A DNA stretch of 10,318 nt from CAYXGE01 sp964464435 (lineage in GTDB: Bacteria > Pseudomonadota > Gammaproteobacteria > Burkholderiales > Methylophilaceae): positions 1-10,318 of the forward strand of contig CAYXGE010000065.1 in NCBI GenBank assembly GCA_964464435.1, in the 5' to 3' direction. Both the position numbers and the translations under genes were made by a program. Below are positions 1-5,501 of the stretch, piece after piece (position 1 is the first letter of the stretch; each line of letters opens with the position of its first letter). The notes under the pieces are model-generated. The model made no database searches. It worked only from the letters and a program-made list of their open reading frames with translations, and had not been told where the DNA came from.

Positions 1-497
1 AACTCACGTTGACCACGGCCTACTGGCACCATAGAGTCAATAGATTTCAAACCAGTTTGTACAGGTTGTGAAACTGATTTACGTGCAATCACACCTGGTG
101 CAACTTTTTCAATCTTGTCAGTCATTTTTGCATTGACAGGACCTTTGCCGTCAATGGGTGCGCCGAGTGCGTTCACTACACGACCAATCAATTCTGGGCC
201 AACCGGCACTTCCAAAATACGGCCAGTACACTTAGCAGTGTCACCTTCTGTAATATGCTCATAATCACCCAAAACCACCGCACCCACAGAATCACGCTCT
301 AAGTTAAGCGCCAAACCAAAAGTGTTGCCTGGGAACTCAATCATTTCGCCTGACATTACGTTTGAAAGGCCATGAATACGAACGATACCGTCGGTTACTG
401 AAATCACGGTACCTTGTGTACGCGCTTCAGCACTTGTAGAGAAGTTCTCTAAACGGCTTTTAATCAGTTCACTAATTTCTGATGTAGATAACTGCAT
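1..497 (-). CDS. atpA: F1Fo ATP synthase alpha subunit, N-terminal part (cut by the left window edge)
   Basis: The alpha subunit forms the non-catalytic nucleotide-binding positions of the F1 hexamer in the cytoplasm. The first 165 residues are visible, starting MQLSTSEISELIKSRLENF. This covers the N-terminal helix that contacts the delta subunit and the beta-barrel domain (TQGTVISVTDGIVRIHGL, then GDTAKCTGRILEVPVG). The reading stops at PVGRGQRE, immediately before the P-loop (GDRQTGKT in the family), so the nucleotide-binding domain lies outside the window. The start at 497 is supported by a strong Shine-Dalgarno AGGAG (504-508) six bases upstream. It follows atpH with a 22-nt spacer and is the last atp gene visible; the usual atpG, atpD and atpC would lie to the left. 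No frameshift is seen. Confidence 0.97.
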   Translation of the reverse strand, partial: MQLSTSEISELIKSRLENFSTSAEARTQGTVISVTDGIVRIHGLSNVMSGEMIEFPGNTFGLALNLERDSVGAVVLGDYEHITEGDTAKCTGRILEVPVGPELIGRVVNALGAPIDGKGPVNAKMTDKIEKVAPGVIARKSVSQPVQTGLKSIDSMVPVGRGQRE

Positions 498-519
498 GTT
501 TGTCTCCTGAGACGTTTTC

Positions 520-1056
520 TTACGCCTTAAGCGTATAGGCTAAATTTTGTAACTGACCGTGGACTGAAGCATCAATCACGGTGTCGCCAACCAATACTTT
601 TACGCCACCAATAATTTCTGGATCAACGCTAACGCTGGCTTCAATTTTTTTGCCAAATTTGGCTTCCAAGCTTTTTACGAGCTTTTTAATTTCTGCGTCT
701 TTTGCTTTAACTGCGGTCACGATATGTGCTTCTAACACACCTTCGTCGGCTGCTTTCAAGGCTTCAAAAGCACTTGTAATCTCTGGCAACACAGACAAAC
801 GTCCGTATTCAACCAGCACCTTAATAAGGTTTTGACCTGATTCGTTAAGCTTATCGCCACATACTTTTAAAAAAGTACGCTCAATATCTGCACTCACCAT
901 TTTTGGGTCTTCAATCAGCGCTTTCATCTGTGCGTCTTGTGCAACAGCAGATGCAAACCCCAACATTTCAGACCAAGTAGCTAAAGCTTTATGTTCTTTA
1001 GCTAAACGGTAAGCCGCTACAGCGTATGGCCTTGCAATGGTTGAAATTTCAGCCAT
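520..1056 (-). CDS. atpH: F1Fo ATP synthase delta subunit (OSCP-like)
   Basis: This 178-residue protein matches the usual bacterial delta length. Delta sits on top of F1 and joins the alpha N-termini to the C-termini of the two b subunits, as part of the peripheral stalk. The N-terminal six-helix domain starts with the family signature STIARPYAVAAYRLAKE (about residues 5-21). The C-terminal part carries the conserved strand-turn DPEIIGGVKVLVGDTVIDASVHGQL (about 144-168), typical of delta/OSCP. The start codon is eight bases beyond the atpF stop. The TAG stop of atpF forms part of the Shine-Dalgarno-like TAGGAT, so translation of the two genes is probably coupled. It lies between atpF and atpA, the usual order. 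Confidence 0.97.
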   Translation of the reverse strand: MAEISTIARPYAVAAYRLAKEHKALATWSEMLGFASAVAQDAQMKALIEDPKMVSADIERTFLKVCGDKLNESGQNLIKVLVEYGRLSVLPEITSAFEALKAADEGVLEAHIVTAVKAKDAEIKKLVKSLEAKFGKKIEASVSVDPEIIGGVKVLVGDTVIDASVHGQLQNLAYTLKA

Positions 1057-1064
1057 GGTTTATC

Positions 1065-1535
1065 CTATAACTCGCTTGCCAATTGGTTTAACATATCGCT
1101 GTGTGCTTTAGCATCAATTTCACGACGTAAAATCTTTTCAGCGCCAGCCACTGCTAAGCTAGAAACTTGAGCACGCAAACCTTCTTTTGCACGGTTTACT
1201 TCTTGGTCAATTTCGGCTTTAGCGCCAGCAATAATGCGATCACCTTCGGCTTTGGCATTATTTTTAGCTTCTTCTACGATTTGCGTTGCGCGTTTTTCAG
1301 CTTGCCCAATGATTTCAGCGGCTTTTTGTTTAGCTTCGTTTAAAGAAGCTTCTGATTTTTTTGCAGCTTGCTCTAAGGCTGATTTACCTTCTTGCGCCGC
1401 AGCCAAACCGTCAGCAATTTCTTTTTGACGTTTTTCAATCGCTACAAGTAGCGGTGGCCAAACGAATTTCACTGTGAACCAAATCAACACAGCAAATGCG
1501 ATAGCTTGTGCGATTAGTGTAAAGTTAATGTTCAT
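1065..1535 (-). CDS. atpF: F1Fo ATP synthase b subunit (peripheral stalk)
   Basis: The 156-residue product has the same length as E. coli b. Two copies form the peripheral stalk that holds F1 still against the rotating c-ring. Residues about 5-26 form one N-terminal membrane helix (MNINFTLIAQAIAFAVLIWFT start). It is followed by the WPPL hinge and then a long charged, alanine-rich helix (about 34-140, many Glu/Lys/Ala) that makes the right-handed coiled coil. The C-terminal segment AGAEKILRREIDAKAH, around residue 131 onward, is the conserved delta-binding region. It is separated from atpE by 68 bp that hold a strong RNA hairpin. No second b' gene is present, as expected for a homodimeric stalk. 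Confidence 0.97.
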   Translation of the reverse strand: MNINFTLIAQAIAFAVLIWFTVKFVWPPLLVAIEKRQKEIADGLAAAQEGKSALEQAAKKSEASLNEAKQKAAEIIGQAEKRATQIVEEAKNNAKAEGDRIIAGAKAEIDQEVNRAKEGLRAQVSSLAVAGAEKILRREIDAKAHSDMLNQLASEL

Positions 1536-1565
1536 TTTTGATCCATTTTAATCAGTCGTTAAATT

Positions 1566-1589
1566 AGGTTTAAGCCCATGCCTAAACCT
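1566..1589 (-). promoter_or_regulatory. RNA hairpin in the atpE-atpF intergenic region
   Basis: Read on the minus strand, these 24 bases form a near-perfect stem-loop. The ten-pair stem AGGTTTAGGC / GCTTAAACCT has a single G-U pair and closes an ATGG tetraloop. It begins 14 nt after the atpE stop codon. It is not followed by a T tract, so it is not an intrinsic terminator. I infer a role in mRNA processing or 3'-end protection of the atpE message, which would help make the c subunit in excess over b. The structure is seen; the function is inferred. Confidence 0.65.
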
Positions 1590-1603
1590 CATCTTAATTG
1601 CTA

Positions 1604-1879
1604 TTACTTAGCAACAACGCTTAATAATGGGTTTGCAAACGCAAACATCATGGCCAAACCAACACCAATAATGAATGACGCGTCAATCAAACCCAAAAGC
1701 AAGAATACTTTACCTTGCAATTGTGGAATCATTTCTGGCTGACGTGCAGCACCTTCTAAGAAGCTTGCGCACATAATACCGATACCGATACAAGCGCCTG
1801 CAGCACCCAAACCGATGATAAGACCAATGCCTACACCAGTGTACGCTTGAATCATTGCTAAAAATTGTACTGTTTCCAT
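1604..1879 (-). CDS. atpE: F1Fo ATP synthase c subunit (proteolipid of the rotor ring)
   Basis: This 91-residue hairpin membrane protein forms the rotating c-ring. Helix 1 covers about residues 9-40 and carries the glycine/alanine packing motif GLGAAGACIGIGI. The cytoplasmic loop holds the invariant Arg46-Gln47-Pro48. Helix 2 covers about 56-82 and carries the proton-carrying acid Asp66 in GLIDASF. It ends FAFANPLLSVVAK, as is usual in betaproteobacteria. Use of Asp, with none of the Gln/Glu/Ser-Thr pattern of sodium rings, points to proton coupling. The first Met is preferred over Met9 because the family begins a few residues before this helix and because AAGGG (1888-1892) lies eight bases upstream. 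Spacers on both sides (73 and 68 bp) are long for this operon and carry regulatory-looking features. Confidence 0.98.
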   Translation of the reverse strand: METVQFLAMIQAYTGVGIGLIIGLGAAGACIGIGIMCASFLEGAARQPEMIPQLQGKVFLLLGLIDASFIIGVGLAMMFAFANPLLSVVAK

Positions 1880-1952
1880 TATGACTACCCTTTCAAGTAA
1901 AAATTAACTACATCAAACACTAAAATAAAACTACAAAATCAAACTAAAACCC
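1880..1952 (-). promoter_or_regulatory. U-rich untranslated leader ahead of atpE
   Basis: The 73-nt spacer between atpB and atpE, read on the minus strand, is very rich in U with scattered A and G (for example GATTTTGTAGTTTTATTTT). It lacks obvious stable pairing and ends in a good Shine-Dalgarno (AAAGGG). E. coli atpE has a U-rich, unstructured translational enhancer in the same place, which raises c-subunit synthesis. By position and composition I infer a similar role here. No sequence identity to the E. coli element is claimed. Confidence 0.5.
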
Positions 1953-2786
1953 TTAATGACCCTCATGCGCCATGGCCAAGTAAACCACAGTCAACATCAT
2001 GAAAATGAAGGCTTGCAACGCAACAATTAAAATATGGAATATAGACCAGCCAGCACCTAAAATTGCACCTGCAATTGTGCCTGTTACACCAGTAGCGGCC
2101 CACAAACCAAGTAATAAGAAAATCACTTCGCCTGCATACATATTGCCAAACAAACGTAATGAGTGTGAGAGTGGTTTTGATACGTATTCAATCAAGTTAA
2201 ATAAGAAGTTGGCTGGCCAAATAATAGGATTTGTACCAAATGGAGCGCAGAACAGCTCATGAATCCAGCCACCCAAGCCTTTGACCTTAATAGCAAAGAA
2301 AATCATTAAAATCCATACAGACAAAGCAAGGGCGAATGTCGTATTAATGTCTGAGGTAGGTACAGCGCGCCATTTTGCATGTTCACCGCCAAAGAACGAA
2401 ACAATGCCAGCTACCCAATCAACCGGTAAAAAGTCCATTGCGTTCATGGCAAATACCCATAAAAAAACCGTCAGCGCAGTTGGTGCTATAAACGCATGAC
2501 GGTTTCCGTGGAAAATATTTTTTACTTGGTCATCAATAAATGCAAATATCAACTCAACAAATGCCTGACCTTTGCTTGGTACGCCTGATGTGGCTTTACG
2601 CGCAACCAACCAGACAAGACCCATGACAATTAAACCAAGCGCTACTGACATGACAAAAGTATCTACGTGCAATGTCCAAAACCCTGCGCCTTCTGAAACT
2701 GGCTGCGCGTTAAAACTAAGGTGATGTTCAATATAACCAGAGGGGGTTAATGCATGTTCGGTCGTTTGTGCGTGTTCTGTAGACAT
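1953..2786 (-). CDS. atpB: F1Fo ATP synthase a subunit (proton channel)
   Basis: Subunit a is the integral-membrane stator that provides the two proton half-channels beside the c-ring. The 277-residue product has the expected hydrophobic helices. The essential arginine is Arg211 in SLRLFGNMYAGE (corresponding to E. coli Arg210), with Glu220 close by. The last helix carries the conserved LQAFIFMMLTVVYL, with Gln258, and His251 precedes it in IFHILI. The N-terminal stretch of about 35 residues is hydrophilic with several His (EHAQTTEH, EHHLSF) and probably faces the periplasm. It lies 47 nt after atpI. The Shine-Dalgarno is weak (AAAGAA-like), in contrast to atpE. Confidence 0.98.
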   Translation of the reverse strand: MSTEHAQTTEHALTPSGYIEHHLSFNAQPVSEGAGFWTLHVDTFVMSVALGLIVMGLVWLVARKATSGVPSKGQAFVELIFAFIDDQVKNIFHGNRHAFIAPTALTVFLWVFAMNAMDFLPVDWVAGIVSFFGGEHAKWRAVPTSDINTTFALALSVWILMIFFAIKVKGLGGWIHELFCAPFGTNPIIWPANFLFNLIEYVSKPLSHSLRLFGNMYAGEVIFLLLGLWAATGVTGTIAGAILGAGWSIFHILIVALQAFIFMMLTVVYLAMAHEGH

Positions 2787-2833
2787 GTTCAGTTCTTTAT
2801 CTTTAAATTCGGTTCAAACAGTTTATTTAAAAT

Positions 2834-3235
2834 TTAGATTTTTATTTCTGATGCTTTGAGCTTAGCCATAGCCGCACCTGAAAATAGCGCCGCCGCCGCT
2901 AAACCAGCAATTAAAGCCATTGGCACTAATTGCGCATACATTTTAAAACTTAAAAACAACATTATAATGATGACTAAAATCTTAACTGCTTCAGCTTTAA
3001 GCAAATTAATCAATACTGCAGAGGCCTCTGTTTTGCTTTCTCCGCGTCTTGCAATTTTGGCACCCAAGTATGCGCCTGCAATCACAGCGACGCCACCCAA
3101 CAAAGCTGATATAGCAGCATGTTGGCCTGCAACAATAAACGCGAGTAGAACAGTGATTAATGTTACTGAAGCTTGCCAGCGCAACATTTTGCTAAAAATT
3201 TGGCTAGAAACTACAGTGGTGTCTGAATTCTGCAT
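2834..3235 (-). CDS. atpI: ATP synthase subunit I (AtpI), assembly factor of the Fo sector
   Basis: AtpI is a small, poorly conserved membrane protein encoded first in many atp operons. In other bacteria it assists c-ring assembly or magnesium supply, and it is usually not essential. The 133-residue product has about four hydrophobic segments (approximately 17-34, 38-60, 78-98 and 104-125). The family-like start is FSKMLRWQASVTLITVLLAFI, and a basic loop KIARRGESK lies near residue 63. Identity rests mainly on position, first gene before atpB, and on this topology. It is preceded by a promoter-like sequence. The Shine-Dalgarno is weak (AGAATAAG directly before ATG), which fits low expression. 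Confidence 0.9.
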   Translation of the reverse strand: MQNSDTTVVSSQIFSKMLRWQASVTLITVLLAFIVAGQHAAISALLGGVAVIAGAYLGAKIARRGESKTEASAVLINLLKAEAVKILVIIIMLFLSFKMYAQLVPMALIAGLAAAALFSGAAMAKLKASEIKI

Positions 3236-3291
3236 CTTATTCTGTAATTTCTATTACTTTTTTAGTGATACGCAAATGCTTAACTAGCAAA

Positions 3292-3317
3292 GAGCGAGAT
3301 TTTGAATTGAATCGCTC
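3292..3317. repeat. Inverted repeat flanking the -10 of the atp promoter
   Basis: GAGCGA (3292-3297) and its reverse complement TCGCTC (3312-3317) are separated by 14 bp. The putative -10 hexamer lies in the spacer and the predicted transcription start is at the edge of the left arm. On the minus strand the downstream arm is followed by only three Ts. It could be a protein-binding operator, or a weak terminator of parB; neither is proven. Confidence 0.35.
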
Positions 3318-3327
3318 ATTTAGTCAA
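3299..3327 (-). promoter_or_regulatory. Sigma70-type promoter for the atp operon
   Basis: On the minus strand, TTGACT (3327-3322, five of six to the -35 consensus) is separated by 17 bp from CAAAAT (3304-3299, four of six to the -10). The predicted start is near 3292, giving a leader of about 57 nt before atpI. This is the only good hexamer pair in the 104-bp gap between parB and atpI, and it suits an atp operon that needs more transcription than parAB. Confidence 0.6.
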
Positions 3328-3339
3328 GCTTAACAACGC

Positions 3340-4206
3340 TTATCTACTTAATTTAGCAATAATTTCGTCTAACTGGTCTAAGCTGGCATAGTGAATTTTA
3401 AGTGAACCAGCACCATTAGCTTTAGCTTGTATCTGTACGCTAGCCCCTAATTTGTCTGCAAGCGCCTCTTCTATTCGTTGTACGTCTTTATCGTTAGAAA
3501 CCGTTTTATTAGTGGTTTTTGTATGTGGCGCCTGTTGTTTAACCAAATGCTCAACTTCTCGTACAGATAGATTATCAAGTGCAATTTTTTGCGCGAGCAT
3601 GGTTTGTTTTGCGGCATCTAGGCCAATCAGCGCTCTTGCGTGCCCCATATCAATTTTGCCTTGCATGAGCATGTCCTGCACTGGGTCAGACAAGCTAAGC
3701 AAGCGTAATAGATTGGTGACTGCCGTGCGTGAACGGCCAACAGCGGCAGCAGCTTTTTCGTGAGTCATGGCAAATTCATCAATCAAGCGCTTGATGCCCA
3801 ACGCTTCTTCAAGTGGGTTTAAATTCTCACGTTGAATGTTCTCAATGAGCGCCATAGCCAAAGCCGCCTCATCAGCGATATCGCGCACCAGCACTGGCAC
3901 TTCTTTTAAGCCAGCCATCTGTGAAGCTCGCCAACGACGCTCACCCGCAATGATTTCGTAATGCGCTTCTGCATCTTGTTGGTTGGAAATCATACGCACC
4001 AAAATGGGTTGCATGATGCCTTGTGATTTAATGGAGTCAGCTAATTGTGAAAGTGATTCCGCATCCATATAAGAGCGTGGCTGGTATTTGCCTGGACGCA
4101 AATCGGTAACTTTAATCATGCGCAATGCATCTGCCTCGCCCACGCTACCCATGTCACCAGCGAGAAGTGAGTCTAGCCCTCGTCCTAGGCCTTTTCCTTT
4201 TACCAT
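3340..4206 (-). CDS. parB: Chromosome-partitioning protein ParB (Spo0J family, parS-binding CTPase clamp)
   Basis: ParB loads on parS sites and spreads as a CTP-gated sliding clamp, and ParA moves the complexes apart. The 288-residue product begins with the classic ParA-interacting peptide MVKGKGLGRGLDSLL. The N-terminal nucleotide domain contains GERRWRA (88-94), the arginine-rich CTP-binding motif, and ENIQRENLNPLEEA (122-135). A helix-turn-helix follows at about 147-170 (EKAAAAVGRSRTAVTNLLRLL) for parS recognition. A polar linker (about 225-240) precedes the C-terminal dimerisation domain. GGGAG (4214-4218), seven bases upstream, fixes the start. It lies 33 nt downstream of parA. Two parS sites lie in this window, at 8850-8865 and 9721-9736. 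Confidence 0.97.
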   Translation of the reverse strand: MVKGKGLGRGLDSLLAGDMGSVGEADALRMIKVTDLRPGKYQPRSYMDAESLSQLADSIKSQGIMQPILVRMISNQQDAEAHYEIIAGERRWRASQMAGLKEVPVLVRDIADEAALAMALIENIQRENLNPLEEALGIKRLIDEFAMTHEKAAAAVGRSRTAVTNLLRLLSLSDPVQDMLMQGKIDMGHARALIGLDAAKQTMLAQKIALDNLSVREVEHLVKQQAPHTKTTNKTVSNDKDVQRIEEALADKLGASVQIQAKANGAGSLKIHYASLDQLDEIIAKLSR

Positions 4207-4239
4207 GTGTTTGCTCCCATGTTTATTTGATGCGTGTTT

Positions 4240-4875
4240 TTATTTAGCTGATGCGCGGTTAATCATCTCACCTGCGAGTGCCAAATAGGCTTTGGCGCCT
4301 TTTGAGGTTTTATCATGCAATAGAGCAGGCAGGCCAAAACTTGGTGCTTCTGCCAAACGAATATTGCGAGGAATGACAGTGCGATAAACTTTATCACCAA
4401 AGTGTTGCGCAATTTCATGCGACACTTGTTGCGCCAGCATATTGCGATTATCAAACATGGTGCGTAGCAAGCCCTCTATTTCTAGGGTTGGGTTTAAATG
4501 CGCACGTACTTTTTTTATGGTGTTAACTAAATCTGACAAACCTTCTAGCGCATAGTANNNNNNNNNNNNNNNNNNNNNNNNNNNNNNNNNNNNNNNNNNN
4601 NNNNNNNNNNNNNNNNNNNNNNNNNNNNNNNNNNNNNNNNNNNNNNNNNNNNNNNNNATGGCCTCTTTTAAAGTGCATTTTTCAATCAGCACATGATAAA
4701 TGGTTTTTTTGAGGGTAGATTTTTCAATACCACTTCCAGTGGTGGCATTGCCTTGTGGGTCTAAATCAATGAGCAATACTCGGCGCTTGGTAGCCGCCAA
4801 ACTAGCTGCCAAGTTAACGCATGTTGTGGTTTTACCTACCCCACCTTTTTGATTCGTAATGGCCAATATACGCAT
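4240..4875 (-). CDS. parA: Chromosome-partitioning ATPase ParA (Soj family), interrupted by an assembly gap
   Basis: ParA is the DNA-binding Walker ATPase that positions ParB-parS complexes. The N-terminal part shows the deviant Walker A KGGVGKTT (10-17, with the signature lysine) and DLDPQGNAT (37-45). After the N run, the protein resumes at YYALEGLSDL and continues through VIPRNIRLAEAPSFG, as in all Soj proteins. About 77 residues are hidden when compared with B. subtilis Soj as recalled, including the Walker B region (IIIDCPPSLG in the family). The 211-codon length shown is therefore artificial and the real protein is probably about 250-260 residues. Its ATG overlaps the rsmG stop by one base (TAATG), and AAGGG lies upstream in rsmG. 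The gene is probably intact in the organism. Confidence 0.95.
   Translation of the reverse strand: MRILAITNQKGGVGKTTTCVNLAASLAATKRRVLLIDLDPQGNATTGSGIEKSTLKKTIYHVLIEKCTLKEAXXXXXXXXXXXXXXXXXXXXXXXXXXXXXXXXXXYYALEGLSDLVNTIKKVRAHLNPTLEIEGLLRTMFDNRNMLAQQVSHEIAQHFGDKVYRTVIPRNIRLAEAPSFGLPALLHDKTSKGAKAYLALAGEMINRASAK
4558..4657. other. Assembly gap: run of exactly 100 N
   Basis: Exactly 100 undetermined bases lie inside parA. One hundred is the customary placeholder for a gap of unknown size. The flanking ParA residues imply a true missing length near 230 nt. It is not a biological feature. Confidence 0.98.
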
Positions 4876-5501
4876 TATTGCGCACCCTTATTTTCTAAAA
4901 AAACCAAATGTCTTTGTGCAGCCAAGTTGGGGACATTTAACGCCAATACTTGCGAAGGTTTAACGTTTATTTGTGCCAACTCTTCATGCGGAAATACGCC
5001 CTTCATTGCCAGCCATGTTCCGTTGTTTGCTATTAAATGTCGGGTTAAACTTAAAAATAAATTGAGGTCGGAAAACGCTCGTGAAATTACCAAATCATAA
5101 GGTTCTGTTGGCTTAAATTGTTCCACTCGGCCACCCACCACTTCTAAATTTTTTAATCCTAACTCGGCTTTTGCTTGGCGCATAAAACTGGCTTTTTTTG
5201 TAACTGAATCTATCGTTGTCACCTGCAGTTCTGGTTTACATATCGCCAATACAATGCCTGGCAAACCCGCGCCACTCCCCACATCTAACAGACGTTTTCC
5301 GTTAATATGTGGCAACACTACTAAACTATCTAATAGGTGTAGCGTCACCATTTCATTGGGGTCACGCACTGCCGTTAGGTTGTGTACTTTGTTCCACTTT
5401 TGTATTAAGGCCAGGTAATCCAACAAAGTTTGTACTGTGTTGGCTGATAGCACAATACCTGCCTGCGTTAAGCCTGCTTCTAATAAGTCTCGTTGACTCA
5501 T
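4875..5501 (-). CDS. rsmG: 16S rRNA (guanine-527-N7)-methyltransferase RsmG (GidB)
   Basis: RsmG methylates N7 of G527 in the 530 loop of 16S rRNA using S-adenosylmethionine. Loss gives low-level streptomycin resistance in several bacteria. The 208-residue product has the family length. Visible motifs are the family-specific WNKVHNLTAVRD (36-47), the SAM-binding glycine loop LLDVGSGAGLPG (71-82), TTIDSVTKKASF (95-106, with the acidic strand end that contacts SAM) and ISRAFSDL (139-146). The start codon overlaps the mnmG stop by four bases (ATGA), and the stop overlaps the parA ATG by one. The three genes are thus almost certainly co-transcribed and translationally coupled. No anomaly is seen. 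Confidence 0.97.
   Translation of the reverse strand: MSQRDLLEAGLTQAGIVLSANTVQTLLDYLALIQKWNKVHNLTAVRDPNEMVTLHLLDSLVVLPHINGKRLLDVGSGAGLPGIVLAICKPELQVTTIDSVTKKASFMRQAKAELGLKNLEVVGGRVEQFKPTEPYDLVISRAFSDLNLFLSLTRHLIANNGTWLAMKGVFPHEELAQINVKPSQVLALNVPNLAAQRHLVFLENKGAQ

Noticed and set aside
2856..3287. Plus-strand open frame of 143 codons opposite atpI
   Set aside because: Its alanine-rich product is the antisense shadow of atpI, with no recognisable domain and no ribosome site.
3340..3348. DnaA-box-like TTATCTACT at the parB stop
   Set aside because: Only seven of nine match TTATCCACA, and it is alone, with no cluster or AT-rich unwinding element. The origin is more likely to the right of mnmE near rpmH-dnaA.
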